A stretch of DNA of 64,000 bases, taken from contig WNNJ02003294.1 in the NCBI GenBank assembly GCA_012934845.2, forward strand, positions 1-64,000, given 5' to 3'. Origin of the DNA: Pomphorhynchus laevis. Taxonomy: Eukaryota > Acanthocephala > Palaeacanthocephala > Echinorhynchida > Pomphorhynchidae. Under the pieces are notes generated by a model. That model was given only the letters and a program-made list of their open reading frames with translations. It was not told where the DNA came from and did not search any database. Shown one piece after another: positions 47,453 to 58,034 of this stretch. A program made the translations under genes and the position numbers. How positions within the stretch are numbered: the stretch's first letter is position 1; each line of letters begins with the position of its first letter.

Positions 47453-47701
47453 TGGATGCCGCAAAACGATTTATATTGCCGCATGCCAAGTGGCATTTCA
47501 TTGGAAAATGACATGACTCACCTAGGCAAGAGGAATATCGCAGGATTAAAACTTATTTTGAATACTTAGTTATGATGCTAGTAAATGATGAAAAAGATCT
47601 ATCAAATCTCTGATTGAAATACGCGTTTGATATTAAAGAAATGGGTCGCTTTAATGTTGCGTCGGCAATTCGATCCAATTCTATGAATCAAACCAGCTAA
47701 T
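47453..47701 (+). pseudogene. Coding-like frame with two in-frame TGA, unrecognised
   Basis: From ATG 47453 one frame runs 82 codons to TAA at 47699, interrupted only by two TGA codons (about 47510 and 47612). It reads AAKRFILPHAKWHFIGK, then HDSPRQEEYRRIKTYFEYLV and MMLVNDEKDLSNL, then LKYAFDIKEMGRF and NVASAIRSNS. Composition looks like real protein, not chance in AT-rich DNA. It may be a relic exon of a host gene or of a mobile element. No family recognised. Confidence 0.35.
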
Positions 47702-47859
47702 TGAGTCTAGTATTTAATATAATTATAAAATAAACAAAACATAATAATGCTAAATCAAAATTTAATAATTAAATAATAAAATTAATAATTGTTTTTAGAT
47801 TTTCTATAATATAAATCAAGTTAAAATTAAAAAAAAATTGAAATTTAAAATAAACGTCA

Positions 47860-48310
47860 TTTTTATGAATTGACTAATAAATAACAGACGTTGTATCAGA
47901 ATAAGAATTAGAGGTCATCAGGAGGAACTGCTATGCTATCAGGTTTCGGCCCCTAACTCCTCTACCCAACATAGCAGCGGGGCCAAATACATGCTAATGA
48001 TGTATTTCCTCTGAAATAACTATCTAGTATCTTATTCTAATGCAAAGTATATTATTTATTATCCATCCATAAAAATTTGTCACTTAAGAGTTTAAATTTA
48101 TTCTTTATATTATTGTGTTGATTTATATATTTTACTATTTTCTGCTTGATGCGATTTTTATAGTAACCTAGTTTAAAATATGTATCTATTAAATTATTTA
48201 AATGATTTTGAAGAAAGCCAATATCATTACATATTGTTGCAATTCTTAAAATTTCATTATTTAATGAATTATATTTTATATTATATGGTATGCATGAATG
48301 ATCATGCAAA
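47860..48310 (-). mobile_element. Penelope-like element 3' part
   Basis: Minus strand 48309-48052: EILRIATICNDIGFLQNHL, YFKLGYYKNRIKQKIVKYIN and KFLWMD, a block like the RT thumb of Penelope-like elements; then the terminal block with GGGGCCGAAACCTGATAGC and CCTCCTGATGACCTCTAAT down to 47860. It is the best-preserved example of this 3' arrangement in the window; only the C-terminal part of the protein is present. Confidence 0.6.
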
Positions 48311-49284
48311 AATATGTTTCTTGTAAATTTAAATATGTCATCTTTACGATATAAATTAATATTGTATTGTTATTGTATTATTGATTAAATTATTATTGTT
48401 TTGAAATTGAGGAGTTAGGGGCCTCATTTTCTATTGAAAATGTGAATTCAATCTGTGAATGACAAGGAGGATAGAAAACCCGCAATTAACTCACACAAAA
48501 GAAACCTTTTCAAGAAATGAGTCGAGGTGAATACAACAAGTCCTATCAAGTACAACAGAATAAATTTTTAGAATCATTGAAATCAATAAGATTGAGAAAG
48601 GACTTTGTGTTTAAGAAAGCTGATAAAAGGTGGTCAAATTGTCTTGTAGAAAATAGATGAGTATGTATCATATCAAGTCTATTACGTTCTAATTCCAGGT
48701 GAGCCTTATAACACTGGTTACAACATTTTTGAACTCAAATGATACCGTAACAGGATTAGTTTTCATCAATTATCTAATGTGATCGTTAAAATTTCAATTC
48801 TCGCAATTAATTTATATATTTGATTCCGAGTCTTCAATCTGTTAGATGATGATTAGATCTTTGAACTGAACTTAAAGTAAAATTAGGCACAGTATTGCGA
48901 GGAAAGCATCATCAATGATTACAAGTTTAACGGAATAAATCACAGGGAACAAGTAAAAATATCAATTATGTAGAAATCACTTCGATACTCTGTAAGTAAA
49001 GTGATTGAATAAACGGTTATCATTTTCTGTATTATAAAGAGGTTTATCAAGACAATAATTTTCAGATGTCATTATGCTTTTCGCGTGAATAAGTCATGCA
49101 TATCAAAGTGATGTGCATGACTTTAGAGATGTAATCAATTTACTTAATAGTTTTACATTAAACTTTGCTGTTTCTTGTTTCAATAATTTCAAAAAATTGT
49201 TATCGAAGGTATTTTTATTATAAAATGTAAATATCAAACAAATATTTTTATAATCAGTTGGCAGCCAAGAAAAAATCGACAAAA
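48311..49284. other. AT-rich spacer
   Basis: No gene recognised. 48410-48700 is somewhat less AT-rich and reads in short frames only. Confidence 0.4.
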
Positions 49285-49370
49285 CGGTAACTAGTACTGT
49301 ATCGTCATCGTTTCGACTTATCAGTGCAGGGTACCTCCCACTGCTGGATGCTGAGGAGGATCATCATCTA
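49285..49370 (+). repeat. Half-copy of the 63.65 kb foldback MITE
   Basis: GGTAACTAGTACTGTATCGT, then CATCG, GACTTATCAGTGCAGGGTA and CCACTGCTGGATGC parallel the left arm of the element at 63649-63872; the partner arm is missing. Confidence 0.5.
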
Positions 49371-49599
49371 ATTACAAATTATACTTGAAATTCTTCCAAA
49401 TAAATTCTGCGGAATTGTTATAAAATATGATTTTGTAATAATCAATTCATTATGAAAATATCACAAACTAAATATATTTGCCTATCAAATGTCATACTAA
49501 GACAAGAATAGACGATTTTGTATTATTCCAATCAGAAAGTGCTAAAGTTTGAAACTAGAGGATATGTTTTAGTTGTTTTAATAGTTGTTACCTGTAATT

Positions 49600-49692
49600 G
49601 AAAATAAAATTATAGATACAAGTATTTATTTTATAAATATTAAAAATGAAATTATTTATTTTATAAATACTCGTATCTATAATTTTATTTTC
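49600..49692. repeat. 29-bp inverted repeat
   Basis: Arms 49600-49628 and 49664-49692 (GAAAATAAAATTATAGATAC and its complement) match with about one mismatch around a 35-nt spacer. A small foldback element or hairpin. Confidence 0.7.
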
Positions 49693-49754
49693 ACTAACAT
49701 GGAATGTGTTAAGTTTGACACGAACGTAATTCTAATCGATTTTTATATTTATGA

Positions 49755-50400
49755 AGTAGATCAGATAACTGAGTCTATGTATTTTATACTATACAGATAA
49801 TAAATATATACTTATAATTATATAAGATTTTATACAATTTATATTTATATCAAGTTAAAATTAAAAATTGAAATTTAAAATGAAAGTAAATGTTTATGAA
49901 TTTCCTAACAAATAACATATGATGTATAAGAATAATGATTAGAGGTCATCAGGAGGAATTGCTATGCTATAAGTTTTGACCCCTATTCCTTTATTGTTTT
50001 CTGAGTCTACTTATTTTATATTATATATAGATTAAATATAAATATAAATAATAAATAATTATATATAAGATTTTATTAAATTTATATTTATATCAAGTTA
50101 AAATTAAAATTTGAAATTTAAAATAAAAATCAATTTTTATGAATTGACTAATAACATACAATGTATTCGAATAAGGATTATAGGTTATCAGGAGAAACAG
50201 CTATTTTATCAGGTTTCGACCCCTATCCTCGACTCAACATTTGCCCCAACGTGGTCAAATTCGTGCTAATGACGTATTTCCTCCTATGAAATTTGATTAT
50301 CTTGAGTATCTTATTCTAATACAAAGCATATTATTTGTTTTATTCAAAGCATATTATTTATGTTTCATCCATATTTTTTCGCTTAATAGTTTAAATAAAT
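49755..50400 (-). repeat. Two Penelope-associated terminal repeats in tandem
   Basis: Two successive blocks, about 49755-50000 and 50000-50275, each with an AT-rich stretch, then AATTGACTAATAACATA-type, AGGATTA.AGGT.ATCAGG and CAGGTTTCGACCCCTATCC words. After the second the element-specific segment (ATTCGTGCTAATGACGTATT...) continues. Tandem LTR-like repeats are a known habit of Penelope-like elements. Confidence 0.6.
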
Positions 50401-52398
50401 TTTGAATAATATTTGTTTTATTTGTATATTGCGAATCTAATAATTAACATAATTTAATAATATTTTGTTAATGCATAATTCTTAATAATAAAAAATAAAA
50501 AAATCTATTAAACTTGCTTGAAAATTAGCAGAAAAATAATAATGTCGTATCAATAATACAAAGTTTCAGTATTTTTAAAATTTAATATTTGCAGCCGTAT
50601 ATGGATCGACTTTTTTTATCGATTTGATATAAATCAACAAGATTTATGCCCACGTATTATTCTGAACGTTATCCCTTTGTATTTTTGCTGAACAAAAATA
50701 TTTAGTAGAATTGGTGAAAATAATTCTAAAGAAAATATAAAAATTTCATGATTATCGATATCATCACTTCGTGAATTTAGCACTATATAATATATATAAA
50801 ATATATACTGGAGCTATTTCAACTTCATACATTTGAAGATTTTCTAAGTAATTAAATTGAGTTTTATATTTAAATGTTACTAACACTCGAAAAATCACTG
50901 AAATTTCCAGTAACGAATTTTAGCAACGATGCCAATTAGAATAAATAAACCATCCAATGGCTTTTAGCTAAACATATTTAGAAAACCATATTATAAATTA
51001 GCCATCACAGCGACCGGCTGTATTAGGTTTTTGTGAAATTAAGAAAAATTTCAATATTTATATGATTCATAATGTCTTTCAATGTGCATAAATTTCAACG
51101 AGCTTTTGAGTCGCCGAATACTACTCTTACAAAACCGATAATAAAAGATATTTAGTAAAATCGTATATATGCTGTAAACTTTAAAAATAAACAAACCTTT
51201 TCTGAAACAATTTTATTTTGCTACGATACATTATGTTTTGATCATCGTTCAAACTGTCATAGACAATAGCGAGAAGAAAGTGTATTTAACTAAATAGTTT
51301 GCTTTTAACGAAATATTTTACAATATTAATGGGCCGAAACAGTTTATCGGCCCATTAATGAAGCTGAATAATGAAGTGCAACATGTCGTTGCTGCACTGA
51401 ATATAAATATTAATATTATATTACATATTATATTTATATAATAATTAACCTGTTATATTATTATAATTATTTAATCAACTTATTATATTAACAACATATT
51501 ATTGTTGTTAATATACGTTATTAATGTATATTAACATCAGATCTGTCGAAATTTTACGAATTTACGAACTCAATAAATTTTTAAATATTTCAAAAATGTA
51601 GAATTTTTAAACCCAAAATATATCCATAAAATCGTAAAATTGTTTATTTTTGAAAGTTGGATTTTGTGCGGAATTATGAACAACATGTCTCGACAATGAA
51701 TTCAGCGATAGTTGTTAAAGGAATATCAATGTTACATTAATAGTTATTTTGCAATCTATTGATTGCGAAATATCAATTAAAATACTTGTAAAATAACGAA
51801 TTGACTATTTCCTCTCAGGAAACAAGAGGTAAATTCGGCTTTTGGTTTACTCAATTTTTGTACACAAAAACAAGCAGGTTTGTTTTTAATAACATCAACA
51901 AACAGGTATTTACATAAAAGTATCAAAGAAATAGCAGAAACAGATATGATGATATGCTTGAATTAGGTCTATACATGTTTTTTAAAAAATCCTGTCTCTG
52001 TCGAAGCTGGATAATCAAACAGGAAAATCTGCTTACTGCTAATTATTCAGTTGTCTATCAGTTTTGTATTATAAAGTTTTGTATATATATCGAACAAATT
52101 CGTTTCTACTTATATAGATGCGTTTTCATCTTACCTCAATAAAAATCGATTTGACATAATACGAGTAAGTAATAACAAAAATAAGCATTTAAAAAGTAAT
52201 ATAACTAGTATCACGCTTAATATAATTAATATTTAATAATATAAAATAATTAATTAATTATAATCCATAATAATTAACAACGATATAATTTTATTTTCAT
52301 TTTATTTTCAATTCAACTTTCGTTAAATACGAATCATGATGAAAACTTATCCGAATTATCCTTCAATTTATTGAAGGATAATGCTAAATTATGCAATA
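50401..52398. other. AT-rich spacer with one perfect hairpin
   Basis: No gene recognised; contains the hairpin at 51325-51359. Confidence 0.45.
51325..51359. repeat. Perfect 13-bp hairpin
   Basis: ATTAATGGGCCGA, 9-nt loop, exact reverse complement. GC-rich core in an AT-rich setting. Confidence 0.8.
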
Positions 52399-52501
52399 GC
52401 ATTGACATCGAAAGCGCAAGCTACGTCATGCAATTAGCATATAGTGAATTCTTCCTGCTTTAATCTATATATAGTGTTTTTCATGTGTATACATTGTATT
52501 G

Positions 52502-52550
52502 CTGCAACTGATGAGGTTTCTCAAAGCCGAAACGGTACGCCGTCTTGCAG
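52502..52550 (+). ncRNA. Hammerhead ribozyme, type I, copy 1
   Basis: All core parts in order: stem I 5' CTGCAA; CTGATGA (52508-52514); stem II GGTTT/AAGCC hairpin (52515-52528) with G10.1-C11.1 kept; GAAA; stem III CGG-TACG-CCG; GTC with predicted cleavage after C52544; stem I 3' TTGCAG, fully paired with CTGCAA. Short stem III with a tetraloop is the usual form of metazoan type I hammerheads, which often work as dimers. Self-cleavage is inferred, not seen. Confidence 0.9.
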
Positions 52551-52852
52551 TGTAGAAGCATGAAATTCTCAATTTATAGAGAAATGCAGATAGGTGCAAT
52601 AGACAGTCCTGGTTGAATCGAACCTTTAATTTATTTATTGGTCCTGCGAGGATCCCAGGCGGCGGTGCTGTTTCCTTTGTAATATATTATATTGGTCATT
52701 TAGTGATCCCGCTGATGTCTATTACACTGGAAAGAATTCACTGCATCGCATTGACTTCGAAAGCTCAAGCTACGTCATGCAATTAGCATATAGTGAATTC
52801 TTGCTGCTTTAATCTATATATAGTATGTTATTTATGTGTATACATTGTATTG

Positions 52853-52901
52853 CTGCAACTGATGAGGTTTCTCAAAGCCGAAACGGTACGCCGTCTTGCA
52901 G
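52853..52901 (+). ncRNA. Hammerhead ribozyme, type I, copy 2
   Basis: All 49 bases are the same as copy 1: CTGCAA, CTGATGA (52859-52865), stem II, GAAA, stem III, GTC (cleavage after C52895), TTGCAG. It lies in the same orientation 351 bp downstream, so a transcript through both would release a unit-length (351-nt) RNA. Confidence 0.9.
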
Positions 52902-52970
52902 TGTAGAAGCATGAAATTCTCTATTTATAGAGAAATGCAGATAGGTGCAATAGACAGTCCTGGTTGAATC

Positions 52971-53783
52971 AAATCTATATATAATCAAATTGAATTAAAT
53001 TAATAAAACCGGAAAAATTAAATTAAATTAAATTAATAAAACCAGATTGCAGTTCGTGTTATAAAAACCCTGTAGGTATATATAATTACGGATTCATAAA
53101 TATTTCAAAATAAGTAGGTATATAAAATTAAATCAAGCTTTCTTTTGAAATTTATTTAAAAACGTTTTCATGTTACTCCTACGTCATAAAGCATATAATG
53201 TCTTATTTAAAAACATGATATGAAATTAACACTGTGTTTGAAAAGGACACTGTGTGTTAAAAACTTGCAATAAATAGGTACGTGTTTAATATAAAAATTA
53301 CACCGAAAAATTTTGTTCTCTCTAAGTTTTTTATCTCTTAAAAATTTAGACTATGAGTGATAAAATTATAAAATTCAAAACGATATTTTATCAAAACGTT
53401 AAATAATATAATGATGTAATATATTAATTTAATGATTTAATAATTAATTTGATATTAATTTAATAATTTAATGATGTAATTTATTATAATATATTATAAT
53501 ATATTAATATATAATTATCTGACCGATTTATTTTTCATCAATTGAAATTTTGGGACTTTTACGCCTCCGCGCCTTTGGCTGTACAAGTCCAAAGAGCAAA
53601 ATACAATGACTACACCAACATCAAAATGAAAGTGAATACAAAAAACAAAAAATCAATTATGAAAAAACGTAGTTCCTTCAGCTTAATTAGACAATTTGTT
53701 CCAAGATTATAGTTGCGAAATATATAATGATGTAATATATTAATTTAATGATTTAATAATTTATTTGATATTAATTTAATAAT
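52971..53783. other. AT-rich spacer with an 83-bp direct repeat
   Basis: A block of about 83 bp (TATAATGATGTAATATATTA ... TTTAATGATGTAATTTAT) occurs at about 53404-53484 and 53727-53800 with a handful of differences, enclosing ~240 bp. No gene recognised. Confidence 0.5.
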
Positions 53784-54172
53784 TTAATGATGTAATTTAT
53801 CTACACGTTGAGCTTTTTTTATGCATCCCACCTTTTTACAAAACTTACTATGGTATCTATTCGTTGATATGCGTGCTATAAGATGGCGTTTCGAGAAGTT
53901 TGGTAATTTCCAGTCAGATTGCTTCATTACTAGCATCTCGTAATATTCATCTGATATTCCCTGTATTTTATTACGCCATATTCGGGTGTATGCCTGATAA
54001 TTCGATGTATTCGCTAGCGAGAACCTTTCGTTTGATATCCATGATGTAGGTTGTTGTTTCGTGAACAGAGCAACAAGCCTTGATGAAAATTTCTGCGATA
54101 AGCCTAAATATCGCCTGAGAAAAGACCATATTGCTTTATCGAGTGTTTCTATATTTATATATAAATCTAATT
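53784..54172 (-). mobile_element. Probable LINE C-terminal coding fragment
   Basis: The minus strand is open for ~128 codons without an early ATG: IETLDKAIWSFLRRYLGL, KQQPTSWISNERFSLAN, YTRIWRNKIQGISDEYYEM, then RHLIARISTNRYHSKFCKK. 'LD..I..FLRR.L.L' followed later by '..LIARI.TN' resembles the region after the RT in R2/NeSL-like LINEs. The 5' edge meets an AT palindrome and the 3' edge falls in the 83-bp repeat, so it is a fragment. A host exon is the alternative. Confidence 0.35.
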
Positions 54173-55194
54173 ATATAATTAGATTTATATAAATATAATT
54201 ATATAATTTTATAATTATAATTATAATTATATAATTATTTAATTAATATTTAATTATAATATAATTATGATTGTAATTATAATTATATTATAATATAATT
54301 ATAATTATTAATATATATTAATATATACATATAATATATATTTAATTTGTATATTAAACACGTGCCTATAAATGGGTTTAAGCTTCTGTGTAATGCCGGT
54401 AATGTGTAATGTATTCACTTTGTATTCATCATTATATATTTTCACGTCTAAAACTGGTTGTGTCTAATGTAAATTATAGTTCACTAAATTCATTTAAAAT
54501 ATACTCCTTACGGGTAAGTACTGTGATATACTCCTATACACCTTTCTCAGTATCAACTTGATCTTAAAAGACTTTGATCATATTTTGGTGTGCTCACTTC
54601 TCGAAGATGCCATTGCTCAAAATTAATAGGTTACGTTAAAATATGCATGCTTTACAATCCGCCATTAAATAATAAATATCTTTAAAAATTAATAAATATT
54701 TTTTTTATAATAAAATATGTAATAGAAAAGTATATTCCTATAAAATATATAACATTATATTTAATCATTTTAAATGTTATTAATAAAAATATTAATATTC
54801 TTAATATTGTTATTGTTTATTAATGCTAGTAGATATAAAATGCCGATAGTAATTTATAGTATAAAATTTAAATAGCTTATTGTAATCAATAGTTTATATT
54901 TATAAATAAACATAGTCGGCAGTCAGTGTCTTTTTCTATTCCAGTTTGGACTGGTAAATCCATTTGTATTCTTTTCTTTCTTCATAGTTAGCATGTTTTG
55001 CGGCTCCCTGTGATTTAAAGATAGCGTTACCATCTTCGATTGGGCATCTATATTGTAATATTATTGTAAATATTGCTTGAACGCAACATTTACAATAAAG
55101 TAGCAATGTACTGGTATTTACACTTGCGAAACATAAAGTAATTGGTGTGAATGGGCTTGCAAGTGAGCACATTTAAGATTTTCTTCGATTTTTG
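54173..55194. other. AT-rich spacer
   Basis: ATTATA palindromic runs (54160-54340). The minus-strand frame at 54936-55172 has no recognised domain. Nothing else seen. Confidence 0.4.
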
Positions 55195-55640
55195 ACTTGG
55201 TCTTTTAACCGTATTCTTAATGGTTCGTCATTCCCAGGTGTCTGGAAGCAAGTTATTCTTAAGTAATTGTAAAGCTAAAGGCAACCCGTTAAATATGAAT
55301 CAATACAGGTGTATATCGATTATGAATCAACCTTACAAGCTATTCGTGACGATTCTATCGAAGCGGTTGTTTCATTATGTGTGTGATTATTTGCCTGTAC
55401 ATTAGCATGGCTTTCGGCCATTTCATTACACGATAAGTGTCATTTCTGTTTTGAGAAATACGATGGTTGAAGATCTAGGGGTGTAGGAAACCTATATATC
55501 CAGTCTTCGTAGACTTCACTAATGTATTTGATTTAGTGAATCGCCATATACGTTATCGTAAGTTAGTCAACTTGTTGAATGAAGTTATATTGGCTCACTA
55601 CGTTGGTTTTATGACAGGGTTCAAAAAATCATTATAATCA
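55195..55640 (+). mobile_element. LINE RT fragment
   Basis: KGNPLNMNQYRCISIMNQPY KLFVTILSKRL (RT fingers, as in 'NYR.ISL......K....IL..RL') at 55280-55370 and, after frame changes, VFVDFTNVFDLVNR (motif A) near 55505-55545. Later RT motifs were not found. Broken and short. Confidence 0.55.
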
Positions 55641-56589
55641 TTTTAAATCGCTTGGATTTTGTAGCTTATGATTGGACATAAAATCAACCTGAAAATCTCA
55701 ATGCGGTTTCAAAAGCCATAGAATAAATAAAACTAAGAGATGGCAACCTAGACGTACCTTAAACTATCGAATTCGGATAGTGAACAACTGTTTACAAATG
55801 TATCGATGTTTATAAACAATTAAAGGAATAACTTTTGTTCGTGTATTTAACTGAATTAAAGCAGTTTAAATTAAATGATTAAATAAAAAGACGTAGTTAT
55901 TAGGAATAAATGCTAATATATTTATAAGGTATATTATAATATATAAAAATAAAATAATATATCTTATTTTGATTAGTATAATATAATCATAAATTATATT
56001 TATTATAATTAATTACAATTAATAGTTGATTATTCAACCAATAAACGATTGTTTATTTCTTTGCTTTATATAGAAAAAATTTGAATTTGCATAAAATGAA
56101 ATATTCTTTCAATTAGTAGTAATTATTAATATTCTTTCAATTCTTTCAACCAATGGTTTTACTAGTTTTAAACATTAATAGTTCTGAGCATTAAATGTTA
56201 ACTAGTTTAAATATTAATATTAATTTTTATTTTATTTATATTTTATATTTACAATCCCTAATTATTCAACCATTTCTATGGTTGAATATACGACCATAAA
56301 AATAACCTAACATCGTATATCAATTTAGGATAAATCATTGTATGAATATATATAATATTATATATATTATTACCCGGCATGGCCTTCAAGCGGGATCTTC
56401 AAGACCAGTTATATATTTTCTTTTAGGCAGCACCACCGTTATAATTCTGTTTGCGGTTTTCCAACCCAACATAATTATGTTTGCGGTTTAATCTACCAGA
56501 ATCGGGTTTTGTCACAAACTGTCGAGCTTTCTGAATATGTTGATATATCCTTTTTGGATATATAATGGTGTTGCTTGTTAGACTGGACT
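55641..56589. other. AT-rich spacer
   Basis: No gene recognised. 56370-56570 is less AT-rich and contains TTATGTTTGCGGTTT-type words twice (about 56440 and 56470). Confidence 0.4.
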
Positions 56590-57430
56590 TTGATTCACGA
56601 GTCTAGAAGTGAAAAGGTGACTGAAAATTGTGAATCAAAGTCCAGTATATCAAACAAAACCATTTTGTATAAATGCTGTATTTCGTAAGAAATCCTGGGC
56701 CGTTGTCTACTCAGCACGTTCGTGCAATACTATTATACACGCCGTATCCATTAAGGATCCAATGAGTGCAGCGACAATTCAGCAACAACCTCTGCCTAGT
56801 GTTTAAAGATGGTCCGCACAACAATTCGAACTGGTAAAGAGAGTAAGCCTCAGTCAATTAAGCAAATTGTGGGAAACGCCTTCACTCACAATGTCATACA
56901 GGCAACCGAAACGACCAGTGATTACTTCATTCTAATGATGAGTGTTGCTGGGTACTCATTGGTCGTCTAGAAGTTACATGGTGACTGAAAGTCGTGAATC
57001 AAAGTCCAGTCTAACATCAACACCATTTTGTATAAATGCAGTATTTCGAAAGAAATCCTGGACCGTTGTCTACTCAGTACATCCGTGCACTACTATTACA
57101 CATGCCGTATCCATTGAGGAGCTAACGAGGGCAGCGACAATTCAGCAACAACCTATGCCTAGTGTTTAAAGATGGTCCGCACAGTTATTCGAATTGGTAA
57201 AGAGAGTAAGCCTAAGTCAATTAAGCAAAATGTCGGAAACGCCTTCATTCACAATGTCACACAGGCAACCGAAACGGCCAGTAAGTACTTTATTCTACTG
57301 AAGAGTGTTACCAGGTACTCATCACTTCGATGCTGAAGTGGTCGCCTAGAAGTGACATGGTGATTGAAAGTCGTGAATTAAAGTCCAGTTACCAAGCCAC
57401 ACCATTTTCTATATATGCCGCATACGTGCA
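56590..57430 (+). repeat. Tandem repeat family, about 2.3 units of ~350 bp
   Basis: Units begin near 56615, 56978 and 57360 with a GTGACTGAAA.T.GTGAATCA leader, and share TTTTGTATAAATGC, TCAGCAACAACCT, TTTAAAGATGGTCCGCACA and CACAGGCAACCGAAACG.CCA. A reverse copy lies at 2905-3290. Within units the frames VTESRESKSSLTSTPFC...IQQQPMPSV and MVRT.IR.GKESK...NAF.HNV are partly kept, but shift between copies. Confidence 0.75.
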
Positions 57431-58034
57431 CTAATGTTATATATATTTATTTAAATTATCCTTTAATAAAAATTTAACACGGATACGTTTTCTTTATGAT
57501 TCGTATTTAGTGGAAGTGAATTGAAAATAAAATCAAAACAAAATAAAATTGTGCCGTTCTTAATTATAGATAATAATTATTTTATATTATATTATTTTAT
57601 AATAATTATATTATTATAATGTAAAATAATATATTATTAATTTATTATATTATTGTAAACTAATTATTAGTTTACATACATCATCGTGCTTTGATCAGTT
57701 ATTCTTCGATTTGAGATAATTCGCTCATAAATTGATGTTTGTAAATAAAAGTTTTAGAAAGAAACTAAGAAAAAATTATACAGCTTACAAATAACATTTT
57801 TAATATCGCTCTCTTTTATGTTTATTTATCTTGTTGTGATTTATTATAAAATATCAGCATTTATAACTATCTTTTCAAATATTTTCGATGAAAATGTTTT
57901 TAATCAAATTCGATTCAATTTATTTACATTTATTGCCTATTCAGCATAAACCATCTTAATCGCTTGCACATCTCGTCAGTGAGGGTTATTGACTATCGTG
58001 TGCTTTGCAGGAGCGACAAATATCGTCCACAATT
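57431..58034. other. AT-rich spacer before satellite
   Basis: No gene; ATTATATTAT palindromic runs at 57570-57670. Confidence 0.5.

Larger units (their letters stand above)
52399..52970 (+). repeat. Two copies of a ~221-bp hammerhead-bearing repeat
   Basis: Copy 1 is 52399-52619 and copy 2 about 52746-52970, over 90% alike by eye, from GCATTGAC through CAAGCTACGTCATGCAATTA and the ribozyme to GACAGTCCTGGTTGAATC. About 126 bp of different, less AT-rich sequence (GTCCTGCGAGGATCCCAGGC...) separates them, giving a 351-bp period. Short period plus one ribozyme per unit recalls the ~330-bp hammerhead satellites of schistosomes and the terminal repeats of Penelope-like elements or retrozymes. GGTTGAATC near the unit end is a weak box B-like word. 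No reading frame. Confidence 0.85.

Noticed and set aside
47930-47990. CTGATGA and GAAAC words in the Penelope terminal repeats (minus strand; also at 28.5, 31.1, 41.7 kb) as hammerheads
   Set aside because: The GAAAC comes before CTGATGA, no GAAA follows a stem II, and stem III does not pair, so the order and pairing do not make a hammerhead.
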